Shown one piece after another: positions 14,473 to 24,303 of a stretch of DNA of 64,000 bases. The notes beneath the pieces were generated by a model that saw only the letters and a program-made list of their open reading frames with translations, did not search any database and was not told the DNA's origin. Source of the DNA: Gammaproteobacteria bacterium 45_16_T64 (GTDB lineage: Bacteria; Pseudomonadota; Gammaproteobacteria; Pseudomonadales; Ketobacteraceae); contig MABD01000002.1 in the NCBI GenBank assembly GCA_002162955.1, positions 1-64,000 on the forward strand. Reading direction: 5' to 3'. The position numbers were made by a program, and so were the translations under genes. Position 1 is the stretch's first letter; each line of letters begins with the position of its first letter.

Positions 14473-16887
14473 TTAGTGGGTATTTGCTCGCCCCTGAGAC
14501 TTATCATCTCCTTCTTCAGAAGAAACCACAGATTCAAACTCCTCTTCTGATAACGGTTCAGGCAAATGAGTCAACGCAATCTCCAATACTTCATCAATTT
14601 CTTTGACGCAATGAATCGTCAAATCACTCTTAATATTATCGGCAATTTCTTGAAGGTCTCGCTCATTCTCTGCAGGAATAATAACCGTTGTAATCCCACC
14701 ACGGTGAGCCGCTAACAATTTCTCTTTTAGCCCCCCAATCGGTAACACCTGACCACGCAATGTAATCTCGCCCGTCATCGCTACATTGGCTTTCACTGGG
14801 ATGCCACTAAAAACCGACACCAAAGCCGTGCACATTCCCACACCAGCACTCGGACCATCTTTGGGGGTCGCACCCTCAGGAACATGAATGTGGACGTCAA
14901 GGGACTCAAGGAAATCCTTCTTGATACCCAGTTTAATTGAGCGGCTACGAACAACTGTATACGCTGCCTGGATAGATTCTTGCATTACATCACCAAGAGA
15001 GCCCGTCTTGATCTGGCGCCCTTTACCTGGATAAGCCGCAGCCTCAATGGTCAATAATTCACCGCCAACGGAAGTCCAGGCCAATCCAGTAACCTGCCCC
15101 ACACGGTCCTCGTCTTCTTTCTCACCATAAGAAAACTTCTGCACGCCACTGTATTTCTCTAACTGCTCGCCAGTTACCTCAACGCTATCATGAGACTTAG
15201 CCAACACATTTTCTTTTACATGCTTTCGACATACCTTTGCTATCTCGCGCTCCAAACCACGCACGCCAGCTTCTTTGGTGTAGTGGCGAATTAGCTTAAG
15301 CAAAGCATCATCATCTAATGATAATTCGCCCTCTTTGAGGCCATTGTTTTTCAGCTGCTTGGGTATTAAGTACTGCTGGGCAATATTAGACTTTTCATCC
15401 TCTGTATAACCAGGGATCCGAATAATCTCCATCCTATCCAGTAACGGTGCAGGGATATTCATGCTGTTCGATGTACACACGAACATCACATCAGACAAGT
15501 CATAATCTACTTCCAAATAATGATCGCTAAACGTATTGTTTTGCTCAGGATCAAGTACCTCCAGCAACGCGGATGCTGGGTCCCCGCGCATATCAACGCC
15601 CATTTTGTCGATTTCATCCAGTAGAAACAAAGGATTCTTCACCCCTACTTTAGATATTTTCTGCACCAACTTACCAGGCATAGAACCTATATATGTTCGA
15701 CGATGGCCTCGAATCTCAGCCTCATCTCTAACACCACCAAGAGCCATTCTTACGTATTTTCGGTTAGTCGCTTTAGCAATCGACTGACCCAAAGAGGTCT
15801 TGCCAACTCCGGGAGGCCCTACCAGACACAAAACAGGCCCTTTTATTTTTTTCACTCTAGATTGGACGGCCAAATATTCTAGAATGCGATCTTTAACTTC
15901 GTCCAACCCAAAATGATCGTCATTCAGTATCTTTTGCGCCCGGCCAAGATCATGCCTTACTTTGCTCTTCTTTTGCCAAGGAAGGTTAACTATCCAGTCA
16001 AGATATCCTCGCACCACAGTTGCCTCTGCAGACATCGGAGACATCATCTTAAGCTTGTTTAACTCTGCAACTGCCTTCTCTTTGGCTTCCTTGGTCATTC
16101 CAGCATTTTCAATCTTGGCTTCAAAACCATCCATCTCGCTGGCGCCTTCCTCCATGTCGCCTAGTTCTTTCTGAATAGCCTTCATTTGCTCGTTGAGATA
16201 GTACTCGCGCTGGCTTTTCTCCATTTGCTTTTTCACGCGACCCCGAATGCGCTTTTCAACCTGAAACAAATCTATCTCAGACTCCATCAGGGCCATCAAA
16301 TGCTCGATACGCTCGCGCAACTCAAACATTTCCAATACACGCTGCTTTTCATCAATTTTCAGAGTCAAATGGGCAGCAATGGTATCAGCCAAGCGTCCAG
16401 GCTCTTCGATACTTGTCACCGAGGTCAATATCTCTGGCGGCACTTTCTTACTCAATTTCACATACTGCTCAAATTGAGAGAGAAGTGAACGCACAAGAAC
16501 CTCTGTCTCACGGAGGCTCACTTCAGGCAAAATAATCTCAGAAACACTAGCCGACATATATTCTTCTTGCGAAGTAATACTTCCAACTTCAGCTCGATAC
16601 CCACCCTCGACTAATACCTTTACAGTACCATCCGGCAACTTTAGGAGTTGCAGAATTGTCGCGACCGTACCAATCTCATACATATCTTTGGCTACAGGGT
16701 CATCGTCAGTTGCATTCACTTGAGCGATAAGCAATATTTGCTTATCGTCTGCCATCGCAACTTCTAGAGCCTTGATTGACTTTTCTCTACCGACAAAGAG
16801 TGGTATCACCATATGAGGGTAAACAACCACATCTCGCAGAGGTAGCAATGGAATATCAGTGGAGGAATCTACCGTAGAGTCTTGCAT
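14473..16887 (-). CDS. lon: ATP-dependent protease Lon
   Basis: The 804-residue cytoplasmic AAA+ protease degrades misfolded and short-lived regulatory proteins. In order it has the N-terminal substrate-binding domain, a coiled segment near residues 200-250, Walker A GPPGVGKT at 357-364, Walker B LFLLDEID, and the protease domain with the Ser680-Lys723 dyad (Ser in PKDGPSAG, Lys in GGLKEKL). The C-terminal tail after residue 775 is acidic. It sits between clpX and hupB as usual. A terminator follows clpX upstream and another follows lon, so it is probably transcribed alone, but I found no clear heat-shock promoter. Confidence 0.97.
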   Translation of the reverse strand: MQDSTVDSSTDIPLLPLRDVVVYPHMVIPLFVGREKSIKALEVAMADDKQILLIAQVNATDDDPVAKDMYEIGTVATILQLLKLPDGTVKVLVEGGYRAEVGSITSQEEYMSASVSEIILPEVSLRETEVLVRSLLSQFEQYVKLSKKVPPEILTSVTSIEEPGRLADTIAAHLTLKIDEKQRVLEMFELRERIEHLMALMESEIDLFQVEKRIRGRVKKQMEKSQREYYLNEQMKAIQKELGDMEEGASEMDGFEAKIENAGMTKEAKEKAVAELNKLKMMSPMSAEATVVRGYLDWIVNLPWQKKSKVRHDLGRAQKILNDDHFGLDEVKDRILEYLAVQSRVKKIKGPVLCLVGPPGVGKTSLGQSIAKATNRKYVRMALGGVRDEAEIRGHRRTYIGSMPGKLVQKISKVGVKNPLFLLDEIDKMGVDMRGDPASALLEVLDPEQNNTFSDHYLEVDYDLSDVMFVCTSNSMNIPAPLLDRMEIIRIPGYTEDEKSNIAQQYLIPKQLKNNGLKEGELSLDDDALLKLIRHYTKEAGVRGLEREIAKVCRKHVKENVLAKSHDSVEVTGEQLEKYSGVQKFSYGEKEDEDRVGQVTGLAWTSVGGELLTIEAAAYPGKGRQIKTGSLGDVMQESIQAAYTVVRSRSIKLGIKKDFLESLDVHIHVPEGATPKDGPSAGVGMCTALVSVFSGIPVKANVAMTGEITLRGQVLPIGGLKEKLLAAHRGGITTVIIPAENERDLQEIADNIKSDLTIHCVKEIDEVLEIALTHLPEPLSEEEFESVVSSEEGDDKSQGRANTH

Positions 16888-17037
16888 AGAAATTACCTAA
16901 CCTTTTCGGCAATGAATAATTTTCACTGCCGACATAAATTCGAATTATTTAAAAAGTGTACCAAAACGTTCTTTCAGTATTACCCACAACTAGGGTCGCA
17001 GTGGCGCCAGCCTTCACTATTTACATTATCGATCCAA

Positions 17038-17063
17038 TTAAAAAAGGGCCTTAACGGCCCTTT
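17038..17063 (-). terminator. Terminator of clpX
   Basis: Eight pairs (AAAGGGCC with GGCCCTTT, loop TTAAC) are followed on the minus strand by more T residues. The hairpin begins only four bases past the clpX stop codon. Confidence 0.85.
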
Positions 17064-17066
17064 ACT

Positions 17067-18371
17067 TTAGGAATCTGGAGCGGCTTTTTTCTGCTCTGTA
17101 TTCTCATATATCATGAGAGGCTCCGATTCCCCCTTAATCACCGCAGCGTCGACCACAACCTTCGCGACCCCTTCTAGAGAAGGCACCTCGTACATTGTTT
17201 CCAGCAACACGGCTTCTAAGATAGAACGTAAACCACGAGCTCCAGTTTTTCGCTCCATTGCCTTTTTAGCGACAGCAGTCAAGGCGTCGTTACGAAAATC
17301 TAATTTAACATCCTCCATCTCGAACAACTTTTCGTATTGTTTCGTCAATGAATTCTTAGGCTCGGTCAAAATCTGAATCAATGCAGCCTCATCAAGCTCT
17401 TCAAGCGTTGCAACCACCGGCAAACGTCCAACAAACTCAGGTATCAACCCATATTTGACGAGATCTTCTGGCTCGACGTCACACAGGGTTTCCCCAACAT
17501 TTCGCGTGTCATCCTTGCTTTTTACTGATGCAGAAAAACCTATCCCGCCTTTTTCAGAGCGATCTCTGATGACCTTATCCAGGCCTGCAAATGCCCCTCC
17601 GCATATAAAGAGGATATTAGAGGTATCTACCTGCAAAAATTCTTGCTGCGGATGCTTTCTTCCCCCTTGAGGAGGAACTGAGGCCACTGTACCTTCAATC
17701 AGCTTCAACAATGCCTGCTGCACACCTTCACCAGACACATCGCGTGTAATTGACGGGTTATCTGACTTTCTGGATATCTTGTCTATCTCATCAATATAGA
17801 CAATACCCATCTGCGCCTTTTCGACATCATAGTCACACTTCTGCAGTAGTTTCTGGATGATATTCTCTACATCTTCCCCAACATACCCAGCCTCTGTCAA
17901 TGTTGTCGCATCAGCTATGGTAAAAGGAACGTTTAGCAAACGCGCCAGTGTTTCTGCAAGTAGTGTTTTACCACTACCAGTAGGCCCTATGAGAAGGATG
18001 TTACTTTTACCCAGTTCAACATCTGCACTTTCACCGGCTTTGGTCGTCTTAGCTTGACCCGAACGCAGCCTCTTGTAGTGATTATATACCGCGACAGACA
18101 GCACCTTTTTGGCGCGTATCTGACCAATAACATAATCATCAAGATTGCCCTTGATATCCATTGGAGCAGGAAGCTTTTCACTTTCAGCCTCAGGCGCTTC
18201 CTCTTGGACTTCTTCGCGAATAATATCGTTGCAAAGATCTACGCACTCGTCACAAATGAAAACAGAGGGCCCTGCAATAAGCTTACGCACCTCATGTTGG
18301 CTCTTCCCACAGAAAGAGCAATAGAGAAGCTTCCCGTTGTCTTCCCCTTTACCGTCTCGCTCGTCTGTCAT
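17067..18371 (-). CDS. clpX: ATP-dependent Clp protease ATP-binding subunit ClpX
   Basis: The 434-residue AAA+ unfoldase feeds substrates to ClpP. The N-terminal zinc-binding domain is visible as CSFCGKSQ and CDECVDLC. Walker A is IGPTGSGKT, Walker [10 protein letters not shown], and the IGF-type loop that docks on ClpP is present as GGIGF. The start at 18371 was preferred to one nine codons upstream because GAGGT lies seven bases before it and it gives the family's standard N-terminus. The gene follows clpP by 125 nt, a gap that contains a perfect inverted repeat. Confidence 0.97.
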   Translation of the reverse strand: MTDERDGKGEDNGKLLYCSFCGKSQHEVRKLIAGPSVFICDECVDLCNDIIREEVQEEAPEAESEKLPAPMDIKGNLDDYVIGQIRAKKVLSVAVYNHYKRLRSGQAKTTKAGESADVELGKSNILLIGPTGSGKTLLAETLARLLNVPFTIADATTLTEAGYVGEDVENIIQKLLQKCDYDVEKAQMGIVYIDEIDKISRKSDNPSITRDVSGEGVQQALLKLIEGTVASVPPQGGRKHPQQEFLQVDTSNILFICGGAFAGLDKVIRDRSEKGGIGFSASVKSKDDTRNVGETLCDVEPEDLVKYGLIPEFVGRLPVVATLEELDEAALIQILTEPKNSLTKQYEKLFEMEDVKLDFRNDALTAVAKKAMERKTGARGLRSILEAVLLETMYEVPSLEGVAKVVVDAAVIKGESEPLMIYENTEQKKAAPDS

Positions 18372-18452
18372 GTATCTACCTCTTCTCGCATACTTCATAC
18401 ACTTCTTATATGAAGATGCATTTAATCGTTCGATTTTTCAAGTATTCAATTT

Positions 18453-18483
18453 GGATTTATCTAGATTAATTCTAGATAAATCC
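18453..18483 (-). promoter_or_regulatory. Perfect inverted repeat between clpP and clpX
   Basis: Thirteen perfectly paired bases (GGATTTATCTAGA with TCTAGATAAATCC) enclose TTAAT. It lies 13 nt past the clpP stop codon and 81 nt before the clpX start. No T-run follows on the minus strand, so it is more likely an mRNA 3'-end stabiliser, processing site or partial attenuator than a full terminator. Confidence 0.6.
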
Positions 18484-18496
18484 CCTAACACCCTGA

Positions 18497-19135
18497 TTAT
18501 TCTATTGCTCTGTGCTCAAGCACTTCATCAATCAGACCATACTCTTTGGCCTCAATAGCGCTCATGAAGTTGTCGCGATCAGTGTCATTCTCTATGTCCT
18601 CAATAGGACGCCCAGTATGGTAAGCCAATATATCGTTCAACTTCTTCTTTATGCCTAGTATTTCTTTGGCATGAATTTCGAAGTCTGATGCTTGACCCTG
18701 GAAACCACCTAGCGGCTGATGAATCATCACCCGAGAGTTAGGTAAACAAAAGCGTTTATCCTTAGCCCCTGCTGTTAAAAGGAATGAACCCATACTTGCA
18801 GCTTGACCGATGCACATTGTGCTGACATCAGGTTTAATAAACTGCATCGTATCGTAGATTGACATACCCGCAGTCACTGAGCCACCGGGGGAATTTATAT
18901 ACAAATGTATATCTTTATCTGGATTCTCTGACTCCAAAAACAGCATTTGGGCAACGATTAAGTTCGCCATATGATCTTCTACTTGCCCGACCAAAAAGAT
19001 TACCCGCTCCTTCAATAAGCGAGAGTAAATATCAAACGCCCTTTCTCCTCGTGCAGTCTGCTCAATAACCGTGGGCACCAAGCCCGTATTTTGGATTATC
19101 TGTTTATGCTCGAGATCAAATAGTCGGTCAGACAT
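18497..19135 (-). CDS. clpP: ATP-dependent Clp protease proteolytic subunit ClpP
   Basis: The 212-residue serine peptidase assembles as a double heptamer and works with ClpX. The catalytic Ser lies in [11 protein letters not shown], His in [10 protein letters not shown], and the Asp near DTDRDNFM. The N-terminal [19 protein letters not shown] stretch is typical of the propeptide and axial-loop region. AAGGAA precedes the ATG by about seven bases. It lies between tig and clpX, after the tig terminator, so clpP-clpX likely form one unit modulated by the intercistronic hairpin. Confidence 0.97.
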   Translation of the reverse strand: MSDRLFDLEHKQIIQNTGLVPTVIEQTARGERAFDIYSRLLKERVIFLVGQVEDHMANLIVAQMLFLESENPDKDIHLYINSPGGSVTAGMSIYDTMQFIKPDVSTMCIGQAASMGSFLLTAGAKDKRFCLPNSRVMIHQPLGGFQGQASDFEIHAKEILGIKKKLNDILAYHTGRPIEDIENDTDRDNFMSAIEAKEYGLIDEVLEHRAIE

Positions 19136-19324
19136 ACATTTTCCTTATAATCATGGAAATTCTTTAGCGTTAACAACGTACTAGTCACTGCATCTAGTTG
19201 TGCTTGAATAAACATTAATGGGTATAGGCTAATTATATTTCAACCCCTGAATAAAAAAATAACTTAGGTGCAACCTGTTATCTAATAATAGCCTGAGATT
19301 TCAAATTTTGGCCCAGATTAAGGC

Positions 19325-19360
19325 AAAAAAAATGCGCAGCCCCGAGGCTGCGCATTTTTT
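19325..19360 (-). terminator. Terminator of tig
   Basis: A stem of up to 15 pairs (AAAAAATGCGCAGCC with GGCTGCGCATTTTTT) encloses the loop CCGA. It starts 27 nt past the tig stop codon and is a textbook intrinsic terminator usable on both strands. Confidence 0.92.
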
Positions 19361-19386
19361 ATACTAACTTAAAGTGCTTTGGAAAA

Positions 19387-20706
19387 CTAAGCCTCTTCAG
19401 CAGACTGCTCTGGTGGCTTAACTGCCTCTTCGTAAGACACTTGCTCATCAGTAATGTTAGCTTCAGCCAAAATTGCATCAATAGCCTGATCTTCCAACAC
19501 CAAAGATTCAACCTGCTTTAGCTGTTGCTCATTATCATAGTACCAAGTAACAACTTGCTCTGGATTTTCGTAGGGCTGCGCCATCTCTTCAATAGTAGTG
19601 CGGACTCTATCACCATCGACAGTGATCTCCTTTTGCTTGATGAACTCACCAAACACCACGCCTAGCTTAACCGAACGAGTAGCTTGAGCTTCAAATAGCT
19701 CTGCTGGCAAGGTAGATGGATCAAACTGAGCGCCACCACCAAACTGCTGCACCATCTGCTGGCGCTGTCGATCAATCTCGCTGTCAACTAGAGCCTTAGG
19801 GACATCAACCTGGTTCTGTTCTAACAAACCATCCATTATCTGCTGCTTTACTTTGTTCTTAAGTGCATTTTTGAGCTCACGCTCCATATTTGCCTTAATC
19901 TCTACAGTAAAGCTCTCTAGGGTGTTTTCCTTCGGGTTAAACTGAGCAATAAACTCATCATCAACTTCAGGAAGCTTACGCTCCGCAACTTCATTAACCT
20001 TCACAGTAAACTGCACTGCCTTACCTTTCAGATCTTCAGAATGGTAATCTCCTGGAAATTCAAGATCTAGAACCTTCTCATCCCCAGCTTTAGCGCCAAT
20101 CAACCCATCTTCAAACCCAGGTATCATCGAGGCAGAACCAAGAACCAAAGGCGAATCGGTTGCTGAGCCACCTTCAAAGCTCTCGCCATCCAACTTTCCA
20201 TCAAAATCGATAGTTAATTGGTCGCCATCTGCTGCCGCTCTATCTGCAGCATCAAAAGTCGCTCTCTGCTCGCGAAGCTTCTGAATCATGTCCTGTACAT
20301 CGCTATCGGAAATATCAGCGGTCTGGCGAGTAACTGATATGCTTTCTATGCCGGTCACTTCAAGCTCAGGGTACACTTCAAATATAGCGGTAAATTCAAA
20401 GTCTTCGCCCGCCTCATCCTTTACACGCTCGATATTAGGCATGCCAGCAGGATTAAGCTTCTCTTGGGAAATGGCTTCGTAGAATTTCTGGCTAACAACC
20501 TCGCCAAGCACCTCTTCCCGTATAGACTTTCCAAAACGTCGCTTTACTTCGCGAACAGGGACCTTTCCGGGCCTAAACCCATCAATTTTAACTTTCTTTG
20601 CGGTGTCTTTTAGTTTGGCATCGACAGATCCGTCGATATCAGCAGCAGGAACAATGACGTTCACGCGACGCTCTAACCCAGAAGTGGTTTCTACAGAAAC
20701 TTGCAT
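19387..20706 (-). CDS. tig: Trigger factor, ribosome-associated chaperone
   Basis: The start at 20706 follows GAGGG by five bases and gives the family N-terminus MQVSVETTSGLERRV, so the frame's 33 upstream codons were dropped, leaving 439 residues. In order: ribosome-binding domain with the GFRPGKVP signature that contacts protein L23, FKBP-type peptidyl-prolyl isomerase domain (about residues 160-245, from DGDQLTIDFDG), and the helical C-terminal chaperone domain. It heads the tig-clpP-clpX-lon chromosomal cluster and lies just downstream of the tRNA-Pro/Arg/His genes. Confidence 0.96.
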   Translation of the reverse strand: MQVSVETTSGLERRVNVIVPAADIDGSVDAKLKDTAKKVKIDGFRPGKVPVREVKRRFGKSIREEVLGEVVSQKFYEAISQEKLNPAGMPNIERVKDEAGEDFEFTAIFEVYPELEVTGIESISVTRQTADISDSDVQDMIQKLREQRATFDAADRAAADGDQLTIDFDGKLDGESFEGGSATDSPLVLGSASMIPGFEDGLIGAKAGDEKVLDLEFPGDYHSEDLKGKAVQFTVKVNEVAERKLPEVDDEFIAQFNPKENTLESFTVEIKANMERELKNALKNKVKQQIMDGLLEQNQVDVPKALVDSEIDRQRQQMVQQFGGGAQFDPSTLPAELFEAQATRSVKLGVVFGEFIKQKEITVDGDRVRTTIEEMAQPYENPEQVVTWYYDNEQQLKQVESLVLEDQAIDAILAEANITDEQVSYEEAVKPPEQSAEEA

Positions 20707-20834
20707 AATGCCCTCACAATTTTGAGGTAAGTCGGTAAGTGCTTCAATTGGCACTCGTTTGGATAGCGGCTTAAAATAGCGGCTTTGTAACGTAGAAACC
20801 GGCAATACCTCACGATATTACCGGTTTCTTATAC

Positions 20835-20911
20835 TGGGGTGGACGACGGGGATTGAACCCGCGACCACCGGAATCACAATCCGGGGCTCTACCAACTGAG
20901 CTACGCCCACC
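20835..20911 (-). tRNA. tRNA-His (anticodon GTG)
   Basis: The anticodon loop TTGTGAT gives GTG for histidine. The extra G at position -1 pairs with C73, the histidine identity element, and CCA is encoded. The gene is 77 nt including G-1. It is the last gene of the Pro-Arg-His tRNA transcript. Confidence 0.97.
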
Positions 20912-20952
20912 AGCAAACTGTACAAGTTAGTTTCATCGCAGCCATTGCAACA

Positions 20953-21029
20953 TGGTGCGCCCGGCAGGACTCGAACCTGCAACCCTCGGCTTAGAAGGCC
21001 GATGCTCTATCCGGTTGAGCTACGGGCGC
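20953..21029 (-). tRNA. tRNA-Arg (anticodon TCT)
   Basis: A 77-nt cloverleaf with encoded CCA and acceptor arm GCGCCCG against CGGGCGC. The anticodon loop CTTCTAA gives TCT, reading AGA/AGG arginine codons. Middle gene of the tRNA operon. Confidence 0.97.
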
Positions 21030-21114
21030 GGTACGTTACCGACAACTTTATGAAACTAGCTTATATTAGGACCCCGTCACCTTTATACTAAAACAGTGAC
21101 GAACTCCTAAAATA

Positions 21115-21191
21115 TGGTCGGGGTAGAGAGATTTGAACTCCCGACATCCTGCACCCAAAGCAGGCGCGCTACCAGACTGCGCTATACCCCG
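21115..21191 (-). tRNA. tRNA-Pro (anticodon TGG)
   Basis: A 77-nt cloverleaf with encoded CCA and acceptor arm CGGGGTA against TACCCCG. The anticodon loop TTTGGGT gives TGG for proline. First gene of the Pro-Arg-His operon, about 30 nt from its predicted transcription start. Confidence 0.97.
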
Positions 21192-21228
21192 TTTCTTCAT
21201 TTTGGCGTGTGCCGTTGAAGAGGTGGCG

Positions 21229-21257
21229 ATAATATACAGAACCCCCTAGCTCGTCAA
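21229..21257 (-). promoter_or_regulatory. Sigma-70 promoter of the tRNA-Pro/Arg/His operon
   Basis: On the minus strand TTGACG (21252-21257) is followed after 17 nt by TATTAT (21229-21234). The sequence after it (CGCCACCTCTTC) nearly repeats the one after the tRNA-Ala/Glu promoter. A GC-rich discriminator at this place is known for stable-RNA promoters under stringent control, so such control is likely but inferred. Confidence 0.8.
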
Positions 21258-21394
21258 ACAATTTTTATAAAAAACAATGAAATAAAAGTTTTTGATGTCA
21301 TTTGGTCACTATACTTTACGCGGCTTATTCAACAATGAGAAAATAACGACCTCAAAACAACTTCAACTACCTTTGTACAAACGATTAACCGCCT

Positions 21395-22249
21395 ATGACA
21401 GCACAAATTATTGACGGCAACCAAATTGCCGCCGATCTAAAAAAAGAACTCTCTTTAAAAGTAGCCCAAAGAGTTAACGATGGATTTCGCCCCCCTGGTT
21501 TAGCAGTCGTCCTTGTTGGGGATGACCCAGCGTCTTCTGTATACGTCAACAAGAAGAGAAAGGCCTGCGAGGCTATTGGGTTTACTTCACAGGCATTCGA
21601 CCTCCCAGCAAGCACAAGCCAGAGCGCTCTAGACAATCTAATAGATGAACTCAATGACGACGACAATATAGACGGCATCTTGGTCCAGCTCCCGCTACCT
21701 GACTCGCTTGATGCAAATGCAATCATCAATCGAATCAACCCCCTGAAAGATGTAGACGGCTTCCACCCAACCAACGTAGGCCTTCTTGCTCAACGCATGC
21801 CCTCACTTAGATCATGCACCCCCAAAGGAATAATGTCATTACTCGACACCGTGCGTAACGATTTGCACGGCCTTGAAGCCGTCATCGTTGGAGCCAGCAA
21901 CATTGTTGGCCGCCCAATGACTCTGGAACTGTTGCTGGCGGGGTGCACCACTACCACATGCCATCGTTTCACCCAAGATCTGAAGAGCCACGTTCAACGG
22001 GCAGATCTACTTGTAGTAGCCGTGGGAAAAACCAACTTTATTCCTGGCGCATGGATCAAACCTGGAGCTATTGTAATTGATGTTGGCATAAACCGATGTG
22101 AAGACGGCAAACTCAGAGGTGATGTAGAGTTTGATACCGCAAAAGAAATTGCGGGCTGGATCACCCCTGTGCCTGGAGGCGTTGGCCCAATGACTGTTGC
22201 CACATTAATGGAGAACACGCTGACAGCTAACATAAGCAGGTTCCCTTAA
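21395..22249 (+). CDS. folD: Bifunctional methylenetetrahydrofolate dehydrogenase/cyclohydrolase
   Basis: The 284-residue cytoplasmic enzyme converts 5,10-methylene-THF to 10-formyl-THF through methenyl-THF, supplying one-carbon units for purines and initiator tRNA. The active-site Lys is in [12 protein letters not shown]. The signature DVDGFHP and the NADP-binding [10 protein letters not shown] are present, and the closing [12 protein letters not shown] is typical. It lies divergent from the tRNA-Pro operon and starts the plus-strand run folD-ppiB-lpxH. Length is normal. Confidence 0.97.
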   Translation: MTAQIIDGNQIAADLKKELSLKVAQRVNDGFRPPGLAVVLVGDDPASSVYVNKKRKACEAIGFTSQAFDLPASTSQSALDNLIDELNDDDNIDGILVQLPLPDSLDANAIINRINPLKDVDGFHPTNVGLLAQRMPSLRSCTPKGIMSLLDTVRNDLHGLEAVIVGASNIVGRPMTLELLLAGCTTTTCHRFTQDLKSHVQRADLLVVAVGKTNFIPGAWIKPGAIVIDVGINRCEDGKLRGDVEFDTAKEIAGWITPVPGGVGPMTVATLMENTLTANISRFP

Positions 22250-22332
22250 CGCCATAGTGGCAAATTTGGCAAAACATTCAGTAACTGATATAACCCACAC
22301 AATTCAATTTACAACAAGGCAGACATAACATC

Positions 22333-22848
22333 ATGGATACAGTCCTCGTTAATCTACAAACCAATTTCGGCCCTATCACGCTTGAGCTTAACAAAGAAAA
22401 AGCACCCGCCAGCGTTGAGAACTTCTTGAGCTACGTTAATAAGGGTCATTACGACGGCACCATTTTCCATCGCGTAATCAGCAACTTTATGGTCCAGGGC
22501 GGAGGTTTTGATACAGACATGAACCAAAAAGACTCTGACGACCCCATAAAGAATGAAGCCAACAACGGACTAAAGAACGAAATTGGCTCCATTGCTATGG
22601 CTCGCACCAATGACCCGCACTCTGCCAGCTCGCAGTTTTTCATCAACGTGCAAGACAATGGCTTCTTGAACTTCACCTCAGAATCATCACAAGGATGGGG
22701 CTACGCCGTCTTTGGCAAGGTTTCTGAAGGTATGGATATCGTCAACAAAATCAAGGAAGTCAAGACAGGAATGAGCGGCGGCCACCAGGACGTCCCCACA
22801 GAGCCTGTAATCATTGAAAAAGCCGAAGTCGTTAACAGCGCCGAGTAA
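22333..22848 (+). CDS. ppiB: Cyclophilin-type peptidyl-prolyl isomerase
   Basis: The 171-residue protein has no signal peptide, so it is the cytoplasmic (PpiB) type. Cyclophilin active-site residues are visible: [13 protein letters not shown] (Arg, Phe, Met, Gln) and the [10 protein letters not shown] segment. It speeds cis-trans isomerisation of prolyl bonds. The stop codon is ten bases before the lpxH start, so the two are cotranscribed, as in many relatives. Confidence 0.94.
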   Translation: MDTVLVNLQTNFGPITLELNKEKAPASVENFLSYVNKGHYDGTIFHRVISNFMVQGGGFDTDMNQKDSDDPIKNEANNGLKNEIGSIAMARTNDPHSASSQFFINVQDNGFLNFTSESSQGWGYAVFGKVSEGMDIVNKIKEVKTGMSGGHQDVPTEPVIIEKAEVVNSAE

Positions 22849-22858
22849 CGATCAACCA

Positions 22859-23599
22859 ATGAGAAATGTCTTTATTTCAGACCTTCATCTAGCTGAGGAG
22901 CGCCCAAATATTACCCGGGCACTTTTCAGCTTCATAGAAGAGCAGTGCCTCCACTCCAAAGAAAAAACACACGCTCTCTACATTTTGGGCGACCTTTTCG
23001 AGACCTGGATAGGAGACGACGACAACTCTGAACTCGCTTTATCAGTAAAAAGCGCACTAAGAGAGTTAACCGATGCAGGCATTAACGTATTTTTTATGCA
23101 CGGAAATCGAGACTTTCTTGTTGGCCCATCATTTTGCAAGGATACAAACGCCACACTCCTCTCATCAGACACGCACAACCTGAAGCTCCAAGGGAAGCAA
23201 GCCATCATCATGCATGGTGACACTCTCTGCACTCAAGATACAGAGTACCTAGCTTTTCGGAATATGGTACGAGACCCAGGCTGGCAAGCAGGTTTCTTGA
23301 GCAAAAGCACCATCGAAAGAACCGAAATTGCCAAGCAAATTCGCCAGCAAAGCAAGCAATCAGCTTCAGAGAAATCAGAGTACATAATGGATGTCGATGA
23401 GCACGCAGTTGAGGATGCTCTCCGACTGAACAATGCAGACATATTAATTCACGGGCATACACACAGACCCAACACCCACGCAATCAACCTACCGAACAAA
23501 CCGATCCGCTATGTTCTTGGTGATTGGGATGAATTAGGATGGAGCCTCATATCGGATAGCAGCGGCATCCACCTCACGAGCTTTGCCATTATTGATTAA
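22859..23599 (+). CDS. lpxH: UDP-2,3-diacylglucosamine diphosphatase LpxH
   Basis: Peripheral inner-membrane hydrolase of lipid A synthesis that cleaves UDP-2,3-diacylglucosamine to lipid X and UMP. The start at 22859 gives MRNVFISDLHL at the N-terminus and 246 residues. Metallophosphoesterase motifs appear in order: SDLHL, GDLFETWIGDD, GNRDF, HGD and HGHTHRP. It is the last gene of ppiB-lpxH. Its 3' end overlaps the convergent miaE gene by 11 bases. An LpxL-type acyltransferase lies two genes on, so two lipid A genes cluster here. Confidence 0.95.
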   Translation: MRNVFISDLHLAEERPNITRALFSFIEEQCLHSKEKTHALYILGDLFETWIGDDDNSELALSVKSALRELTDAGINVFFMHGNRDFLVGPSFCKDTNATLLSSDTHNLKLQGKQAIIMHGDTLCTQDTEYLAFRNMVRDPGWQAGFLSKSTIERTEIAKQIRQQSKQSASEKSEYIMDVDEHAVEDALRLNNADILIHGHTHRPNTHAINLPNKPIRYVLGDWDELGWSLISDSSGIHLTSFAIID

Positions 23600-24221
23600 A
23601 AGGGGCGACAGGGACCCCGCTATGAAACCGAAATTCATCATCCTTGCCTTCAATTAACTGCTTTTCTACAGCCAAAAAGTACTCAACCCTCCCATCAATC
23701 GACTCAGGCGAATATAAGCGAGCCAACGCTAAATAATCCTCAAAATGCCGGCTCTCAGACTTCAGCAAGAAACGATAATACCGACCAAGCTCCTCAGTAT
23801 TCTCATTTTCCAATAGCTGCGGCGCCAACACAGAAAAACGTTCACAGGACCTTGCCTCGATAATCCCACCCACGATTAACGTATCAACCAGCCGCATCGG
23901 CTCGCTCGTACTGATATCCTTACGCAGCAATTTGGCGTATCGCGATGCAGTAAGATGGGTAAATTCGACACCCAACCCTCCCATCATCTCCAGTACCTGC
24001 TCAAAGTGCAGCAACTCTTCTCGTGCTAACTGGGACAACTTCGCCAACAACTCTTTCCTATCGACATAACGGGACATCAAAGATAAGGCCGTAGACGCGG
24101 CCTTCTTCTCACAGTGCGCATGATCAATTAACAAAACACCCAAATTGACCTCTGCAGCCGCCAGCCACTCTTTTGGTGTCGCGCAACCTAGAAACTCTTC
24201 AATATGACTAATATTCGTCAT
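23589..24221 (-). CDS. miaE: tRNA-(ms2io6A37) hydroxylase MiaE
   Basis: Oxygen-dependent diiron enzyme that hydroxylates the isopentenyl group of ms2i6A37 in tRNAs reading U-starting codons. The start at 24221 follows GGAGG by eight bases and gives 210 residues. Ferritin-like iron ligands appear as EKKAASTAL, the REELLHFEQV motif (ExxH), EARSCERF and SESRHFEDY (ExxH). The gene overlaps the end of lpxH by 11 bases, tail to tail. The MiaA/MiaB enzymes that provide the substrate are outside this window. Confidence 0.93.
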   Translation of the reverse strand: MTNISHIEEFLGCATPKEWLAAAEVNLGVLLIDHAHCEKKAASTALSLMSRYVDRKELLAKLSQLAREELLHFEQVLEMMGGLGVEFTHLTASRYAKLLRKDISTSEPMRLVDTLIVGGIIEARSCERFSVLAPQLLENENTEELGRYYRFLLKSESRHFEDYLALARLYSPESIDGRVEYFLAVEKQLIEGKDDEFRFHSGVPVAPFNQ

Positions 24222-24303
24222 CGCCACTTCCTCCCCTATTGGACCGGCGGGCATTTTACTCTATCCTTGCCCGACTCTTCCAACAAAGACTGACCAAACC
24301 ACC

